Under the pieces are notes generated by a model. It did no database searches. It saw only the letters and a list, made by a program, of their open reading frames with translations, and was not told where the DNA came from. A DNA stretch of 64,000 bases from Fragum whitleyi. Its lineage: Eukaryota > Mollusca > Bivalvia > Cardiida > Cardiidae. Positions 52,901 through 61,900 of this stretch are shown piece by piece. The number at the start of each line of letters is the position of its first letter. The stretch's first letter is position 1. Both the position numbers and the translations under genes were made by a program. Location: the NCBI GenBank assembly GCA_948146395.1, contig OX411547.1, forward strand, positions 61,568,566 to 61,632,565. Reading direction: 5' to 3'.

Positions 52901-55900
52901 ATCCCAAATATGGTATGTAATGACACAAAACTGGGAATTTTCTAATTGCCAGATTGTTACTACTGAACCCAAAATCAACTGGTTCCCTACTATACTAAAA
53001 CAGTTTTTACAATGACTACAAAACATTTTGTTTTTCTTCTAATGGTGTGTTTACTTTTAATTCTATGACTGTCTCTCTGTTTTTCTGGGAGTGCACAAGC
53101 AATAAGAATCTTATCAAAAACAGGACTGAAAAGCTACTTTTACTACTTTTTCATTTATGGCTGAATGGGCAACCAAAATATTGCATAAACAGCTTAAACA
53201 AAGCTGTATAAACAACATTTTGGTCACTCACTGAAAATATGTAATCCACTTTTACTAGGAATTACCGTAAAATGTTGTTAATAAAGCTTGAACAAAATTG
53301 TATCTACAACAACCAACAACTGTGACCTACCTTATGCTTTTTCTGGAACCCTACCAGCAATAATAGAATGATCCAGATTGAAATCAGTTCCTACATCGTT
53401 ACTTTTTGAATGTTTACATGCATTCAACACTAGTACTATGGCATACCTTCTATTTTTTTCTTGCACCTTATTAGTGATACCAGACATATCAAAACTGAAA
53501 TTCTTAAATGAAAAGGATGTTTTTATTCTACCATTTTTTGATGAACAAGCAAATGTTTTTAATAAAGCTTGAACAAAGCTGTATTTACAACAAGCAACAA
53601 CTGTGACCTACCTTCTGTCTTTTCTGGTACTGTACCAGCAATACCAGATTGATCCAGACCAAAGTCAGGTCCAACATCTTTACCCTCTGAGGCAGCTTTC
53701 TCTACCATTTTAACATGGGCATCGATCAGTGCTGGGGGAACCTCATCCTTCATCTTAGAGAATTCCTCTGTGAATATAAAGGTCAAATAGAACATCATTC
53801 TAAATTAAAACTAAAATGCTTTACTTAGGGCAACTCGTTTTGAGTACCCAAATAATTTATTTCAAATGTAGCCTTGATCTTTCACCTATTTGAATAGATC
53901 TTTCAAAGGTCACTTTAAAACATGAATTAATGATCAACTCTAAACCCAAATGGTCAATAAATATAGAAATTCAGGTCAACAAAAATTTGATCTAGAACCA
54001 TGACCATACCAAAACAATTTTTTTCATTGAAACAATCATTCAGGAAGAAAAAAAGTTCAAATGGGGATTGAAATATTTACAGTTTTTTGTTACTGACTAG
54101 TCATACAATTGAATAATCATACAGCAAAAAATTATTAAAGTAGCAAAGGGGAGAAAATTTTTGTGCGAAAATGGTGGCATCAAGGTCTAAACAAATTTGG
54201 ACAGAGAGTGGAAGTATGGACTTACCCAATCACCCTAAACTGACATATAAACAAGCAAACTTTCCTTATTACAAGCAGGATTCAAAAGATGAATTTCAAT
54301 AATTATATTACATGTCAGATGAGGTTTTAGTCTTACATCAATGGACTGTAGGACTCAATAATAGGGATCATAGGGGTTCTTGCTTGAAAATAATGAGTTC
54401 CTGTTTTAAACACAGGCAATTTCTTTTCAACTATCATCTTTTTTATTTCCTGTAAAAATATTGAGGTATTATCTGTTTAAAGCTAAACTAAGAATTGGCC
54501 AGATATGACCTTTTGAGGCTTAATTACAGCAAAGAATTGAAGACATTTTAGAATCAGTCTTCAATTCTTGTTCTGTAGATGATCCCCACAGGGTCCAATG
54601 GACTCAAATCAGATAAAATTTAAAGTCCTGTGTATTTATTTATATGTCTCAGCCTGTTGGTCTCTTCAAAATTTCAAAATTACACATGTCTACATATTCA
54701 TGCCTACATAATCTGTAAAAAACAATCCATGTACTCACCCAGAGCTGATTTGGCAGCAGCACTGGCCACCCGTGGGTCAACAGTGGAAGCCAGGAATGCC
54801 ACAGTAGACATCACTGGATTACCGGCTTGTGAAAATGGAAGGGGTTGATAGGCTAGGGGACCTGGAATATAACATTCAGACATACAGTTAAGATGGTGTA
54901 ATGCCGGTCTAAAATCTTTACTTCGCAATTAAATGCTCAATCAAATGAGTACCTATAACATAAGACTTGTGCATATAGGATTTACATACTTTTATGAAAC
55001 AGTATTTTTCTATTCTTAGCTGACATGGAACCCCATTTATCATCTAACAATTTTTTAACTTTTTGGAAACAACCAATGCAAAATGTGACTATAGTGAATA
55101 ATTTGATCTACAAATTTTATGTTTTCTATGCATAAAGTTAGTTGGAGTGAAGTTAAAATCAGAAGCAAATATCTAAGACTTGACTAAAATTGGCATAATT
55201 GAAAATGAAACTTTTGAGTGAATTTAGAGTTACAAACAAATTCTAGCTACCTAAGCAAACTTATTTTCAAGAGGCTTGTAGGAACCGCTGATTCAAACTT
55301 ATTCTGGTCTTACTCCAAAACTAAATATTCTCCATAAAGCTATTGTAATTCTATGAATTACACATAAATTAACACTGTACAGGATGCAATTGCAATTTTA
55401 GGAAAACAGTGCAGTGTTTTTTTCAAGCAACTATTATTATCCTAGTCATTTCTTCTTGATAGGTGTCTTGTGATAATTGTATGTAATTTGATGCATTAAT
55501 GAAGGAACTGCTATATTGAAGTTTCTACCAGTCCTCTACATATATCACAGGCCTCAGGACTGATCTTTGAGTCAACAAATGGCGATACATACCCAAATGA
55601 CCAAAATCTTCCTCCAAGTAAGGGTCTTCAATAGGTAGTCGTAGAAACTGTAGAATACACTCATCCTGTGTTCTACTGCCAACATGCTCACTGATTTTGT
55701 TCCAGTCATCCTTGTACATCTCTAGCGCTTCCAAAAGTAAAAGTGTCTCCTGATCTGTCCATTCACGGGTCCGTGTGGCAGCTCCTTTATCCTGTAGATA
55801 AAGTTTTATATCAAATTTATTTAAGGCTTGTTGAGAATTTATCAATTATAATAGATTGATAAATTCTCTGTTTTAGCAGAAAAATTTCAAAATTCATAAA

Positions 55901-58900
55901 ATTGCTGTTTTATTTGTATTCTCATATTTTCAATTGATTCATTTTAAATGTTTAAAACTTTTTTTATTTTTGTTTTTTTTTTTCAGATATATCACTGAAA
56001 AGCACTGGATCTGATTTACCTTACCCAATGACATGACCACATGACAAAAGGCCGAGCATGCTTTGCTTGGATTTTAACCCGGAACTTTTGCTTTCTCTCA
56101 AATTACAAGTCTGCAGCCCTAATCACTGTGCCATGCAGGACAACTGACAACAAATTAAGGTCACAAGGACCTGACAGAAGTAGACTGTATAAAACACTTT
56201 TTATTAAATATTTTTTAATTCTATTCTAAAGATGATCCCACAAGGGTCCAAGGCACTCCCTTCAGATTATTTTGTCAAACCTGGCTACTTATTCATGAGT
56301 TCCTTATGCCCCTTTAAACCAAGGGTTTTATTCCAAATTTGTTTACTAAATCTGATATGTTCCTGTTTGCAGCAGGCATAGACAAAGATCAGCCTGCATG
56401 TGTGTGTGCAGGCTGCTCTTTGTCTATACCTTCTGCTTGTTAACTGAAAGTAAACAATATTTACAGAATAAATTCAAAAGAAATACAGACAAACATTCAA
56501 GCCCCTTAATGCCTCCAGTCCTTTAATTTCAATGCACTTAGGTCAAAGGAATTGATTCAGAATTAATTTAGAATAAATTCAGAATAGGCTTTTAGAAAAG
56601 GTTTTACGACACATCTTGTTTAAAATTTGACTATTTTCATATCGCCTTATATCAATAAGACAGACCTACCTTCAGAGATTTCTTCCCATACATATCTGTG
56701 CGTAGACCAAAGTTAGTAATGTCCTTTCTCTCATCACTATCTTTATTATCTTCAAAGTTGATTATCTGTTTGGCTGCTGATGGCTGAAATAAAACATGTC
56801 TTCCTAAAGTCGAATACACAATAAAACGATAAATGACTGTAAAATGATATATTTTGTCTATTAATGCTAAATTCACCTATGCTAGTTATGAAGTTAGATC
56901 TTGTATTCAATGGAATATATTCTGATGGGATGTCATATTTTTAACAGGACCTTTGATCTAAAATGAGACATATAAATAGAGCTACAGATAGAGGGTGTAT
57001 TTGGGTTTCAAATTGTATTATTTCACTTACACATGTAGTTGCACAAGTTCTATATTGTCGAGACAATTCAAATAAGTACCCACAGCATAGTATTTTAATT
57101 AGAAATAAAGATTTTAGACTGGAAATACTCCCCTTTTGTATCTGTACCTCTAATTATGGGCTTACATAATTTTCCCACAGTAACAAGCTTTTTGTTTTGA
57201 TATAAGGCTGACATATATTTTACTGAAAATTTAGGACTCAAGTAACATGTAAAAGTGGCAGAGGTTTGTAATTAAAAACCTTTTAATTCATTCTAACAAA
57301 TGTATTTTCAATAACCAATTTTATTTGTTTGCTGGCAGTTTTCATTATTTGAACACACTTTCAGTTGTATCAAGGTAAAGTTCATTTATTCATAAGCGCC
57401 ATGGTAACCACCTGTATTATGAAGGGGTATTGCCTAAACATAAACATTAACATTTCTAATGCTTTTAATCTGCTGTGTACAAAGTTTTGGCAGACACTAA
57501 TGACTAATATGAGCATGCACAGGCGTGTAGTCAGATCCTAGTCTATGTTACCTGTCTTCTACTCAATTATTGTTCAAAGAACTAAAGTCACACCACATCA
57601 TACATCTACCCTAGCAATATATTACCTGATTGAGTCTAGGTGGGTTGACAGGCTGTAGACCAGATGGAGTGTCAGCCATGATGTGGAAATGAGACGTGGG
57701 TGGGGGACCCATAGCTGTGGGGCGACTGTCTGCATCAACTTGATAGTTTATCAAACCCCACTGTTCCAAGAAAGCATGAACTCTGAAATTATAGGAGATT
57801 AAAAGATATTTCTAAAATATCTTTAAAAATTTCTCTTCAAAAATAATAACATTGTGAATTATAGTCTAAAACAAGTTGTTGGATGGTTGCTTTCTTTGCC
57901 ATGCTATGCAATCGATTTATCATCATTCAAAGGTAATCTGCATAAAGTTGGTAAAAGTATTCTTCCTGTTGATGTCCAGGTTTATATGTTACAAAAATAA
58001 TTCCTTCTTTAATCTCCTTTATTAACACAAACCTAAATCAGGACCACCTACAAATGGCTGATGTTTTTGCAAAATCATTCATAAAAAATAATCGGTATTT
58101 TCTCTCTCTGATAGCATCAATTTCTCTTTTATCATGGAATATTCATTTTCAGTAAATACTACCATAGTTAACTTTAAGATATCAAATAATTATAATTTTT
58201 CACTGAATAACTAAAACAATTTCAATGCTATCATCACTTATCCTATATAAAACACAGTATTTCTCCTTCTCTCAGAAAATTTCCTATGCTTCTGAATAAC
58301 CTTAAAGTTTATCATGATTCAAAACTGGTTGACAAATGACCTACCTCATGACACAACACACATCTCCTGCCAAGTTCCGTCTACAAGATGTGCTGGTGAG
58401 ATATTCCATGGGATTTAATCTATAGGTATCTATGATGAAGTTTCTGTAAGCCATATACCTGAAATAATAGGTAACAAATTGATATGACATCGTGATTGAT
58501 TATGCTTAATATTATCATGCAATGGCAATACATGTAATTATCTTACATCAGTACCTGTGCCTGAGATTAAAAAATCTTTTTTGTGCTCAAGTGAGAATTT
58601 TCACAATTTCAGAATTAAAATAGATGTATGAACTTAAAAGATAATATTAATAAGTTGTTTCATATACCAACTTGTTAATATCATCTTTTATATTAATATT
58701 TTTCATCGAAGTATAAAAATACATTGAAAGCTTGAATCTCAAGCTGAAGTTGAATTCAATAATCAGTTGAGAATAAGAGAAGTTTTTTGATCTCCTAAAT
58801 AAATGTTTATTAACTAATATGCATTGTTTTATCTTACAATGCACAAGATCTCACATGAAGAGCATAATTTGAAAAGTTATTTTTTACATCATCTGAGCCT

Positions 58901-61900
58901 TAGTGTAACATTTCCAATGAATTAGAATAATTGAATTTTCTTTGATCATGCATTCTGATTGGCTGAAAAATTAGTTTTATTCCCCAATAAAGTCAACTTT
59001 GAGTACACAACTATATTGTAAGCTTCTGCACAAAGTAGTCCAAAAAAATCTGTCCCATTTGGAGAAATATTTCACTTTAACTTTATTATATTAGATAAAT
59101 AGATATGAAGAGAGCATTTGTTGATTCCATGGAGGTATGAAACTAAAAACCTAATCTCACTCATGTTTGAATCTGCTTCTCATATTCATTCAGTGTGATT
59201 AGGATTTTAGCTTCATGCCTCCATGAAATCAACAAAGGCTCTCTTCATCTCTTAAAAGATTCAAAGTGAAACACTCATTTAACCTTAATCTTTTCATACT
59301 GATTGTTATTTTCACATTGTGCTCTGATGATTGTAAATGACTCAAAAAGTCTCTTGTTGCTCATCAAACAGTCTCAGAGCAAGTCAATACTTATCTAGAC
59401 TTCTCAATTTCTTCATATCATGCACATGTGATGATGAAAATTGATGAAAGCATCACGCAAAGATTTGTAATACTTACACTTCTGGAGATTTTGACTTGTT
59501 TTTGCCATTAAAGAATTCAGGGAGGGCTCTTCTCTCTATAGCGTTGATCCCATTGTAGTCAAACCATGAAGCATAACTGGGTACAATAATGTGATGGGTT
59601 TGTTCTGTGACAGAGTCGTCATTGTCTTCTTTGTCCTTACGCTCTTCTTGATCACCTCCCTCATCTGCCTTCTCCTCACCATTCTACAAACACAAAGAGA
59701 CACAAAATTACAAACAGAGGATATTGAATGAGAGGTCATAAGATACCAGATTTTTTTAACAAGCCATCTAAAACAGATAACAAGGGGACCATGATGGTCC
59801 TAGATCGCTCACCTGAGTCTCTTTGACCCCTGGGACATCACATTAATTAAGTAGGTAGATGTCATAAAGAAGATAATTTCTACATAAAACCAACTTAGAT
59901 GAAGTTTGGGCCAAAATTGTGGCCCCTCGAGTTATAACAAGAAAATTGTCAGTAATTTCCATGAAGATTGGGCCATGCATATTTGTGGCTTCTAGAGTGT
60001 AAACAGGAAAATTGTCATTAAGGCCCCTTTTCCCATGATACCTCATGGATCCTTCCCATTTTCAATAGGGTTCATCCTTGTGACCTGGCCAACTTTCTTA
60101 TCAAGTTTCATGAAGATTGGGCCATATTTGTGGCCTCTAAAGTGTTAACAAGAAAATTGTCATTAAGGCCCCTTTTCCTGTGATATGGCATGGATCCTTC
60201 CATTTTGCAATAGGGTTCATCCTAATGACCTGGCCAACATTTTGACCAAGTTTCATCAAGATTGGGCCACATTTGTGGCCTCTAGGGTGTAAACACTAAG
60301 ATTGTTGATGCCGGACGACGGACAACAGAAGACACACGATGGACGGCGGACATTCAATGATCACAAAAGCTCACCTTGAGCACAATGTGCTCAGGTGAGC
60401 TAAAAAGGCTTTACTAAGTACCCTCAACATAGGGTTTTCGGGAGTATTTACGGATTCAGATTGCCATCACTATCTCTTATGTAAAGTTTGTTAATATAAT
60501 CTTAATGAATAAAGAAGACCATACTTAGACTTTGAAAGGTTCAAAACTTGTAATATTCTCCTAGTTGCTCAGACTCCTCCATAGCTTTTGAGTTAAAACA
60601 CTAATTTTCATATTCCCTTTTTTATACTTCCTAAACATCAGACTGCACATATTCCGGATTCAGCATGACAAGGGTTAAAACCAGCCAGTTTTGTTTCATT
60701 CAAATCAAGAAACTGTCCAGCCTAACCACAGAGCCATGATGGACCATACTTCTGGTAATAGGTTACCCACCAATTGACATTGTTGTTCAATTGGTGGTGT
60801 AACCTAAAACTAGGAGTAGGGTCTTTGTGACAATCTTAGTGGTTAACATGGACGGGGTCTTGATCTGAGAGAATTCAAATTTTGTTGGTTTTAAGGTAGT
60901 GGAACCTTTATTATTCCGTAACATTTTAGAACTTAGAACTTTCACCATGTTGACCGAGGTTTCCTAATGAAAATCATTAGGAAACCTTGATTAACACTGT
61001 TAAAGTTCATTACTTCCAAAACGTCTACTACCTTAATCCTGTGTGTGGCAACCAGGGGCTACGCTGCCGTTAGCCAATTTAGCCAATGGCGAAAATTTCA
61101 AAAAATTGGCTAAAGAAAAATCCAATTGGCGAAAATGTTGACTAAAGGGATAAAAAGGGTAAAATCAGTTTAAACAGCTGTCCAGCGAGACAAAAAATGA
61201 TACACATTAATCGTGTTCAGTCAGCCGTTACATAAACTTTTACAGTGTGAAGATAACCTTTATCGGAAAACACGCGATTAGCAGACAGCATACTGATTGT
61301 TTACTATGCAGTGGGGATTTAGTTTAAACGTTGATCTAACAGTTTGATTTATTGGTTTAGTGCTTTATCATCCTTTAATTGGGTGATTAGCTCAGATTTA
61401 TTCGGCAATGGAAATTAAAGGTGGAATACGTTAATTGATCAAAAGGTTAATGGCTAGATTTTCGGACAAGGAAGTCACAGCTATTTTGACATCCGTCGCA
61501 GATTTTTTAAATCCCCTTCTAAAAGACTCTGATATGTCTGCTGATATTGATACAATTTTTGAGAATTTGGTCTCTTCAGGGTTTGAGGGCCCAAACATGA
61601 ATTAAATTCATTTATCAAAATTTTCTAGAAATCACCATTCACTGTGATGACATAAAATATGCCCTAACTTGGCATTTAAAAAGAAAGAGACCTTTCCAGC
61701 TCATTGTGAACTTGCTCAAAGATTGCTCACTGCACCAGTTTCTATTGCTGATTGTGAACGTAGTAGGGTCAGCAAACAAAATTTTATAAAAACCCTATCA
61801 ACCCACAAAATTTAGAAAATCTCATGAGTCTGTCTATAAAATGGCCCTTACATAGACAAATTTGATTATGAGAGATTTTGAGGTCTGGGCTGAAAAGAAG

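Noticed and set aside
54345..54385. Resemblance to exon 14 (shared TGGACTGTAGGAC and a following ATAGGG-TCATAGG block)
   Set aside because: Only about 30 bp with gaps; could be a tiny duplication but is too short to separate from chance by eye.
55525..55592. Read-through of exon 6 to a stop in the intron as an alternative protein end
   Set aside because: The GTATGT donor at 55592 restores the conserved SMARCC sequence in exon 7 in frame; retention would remove the conserved C-terminal half.
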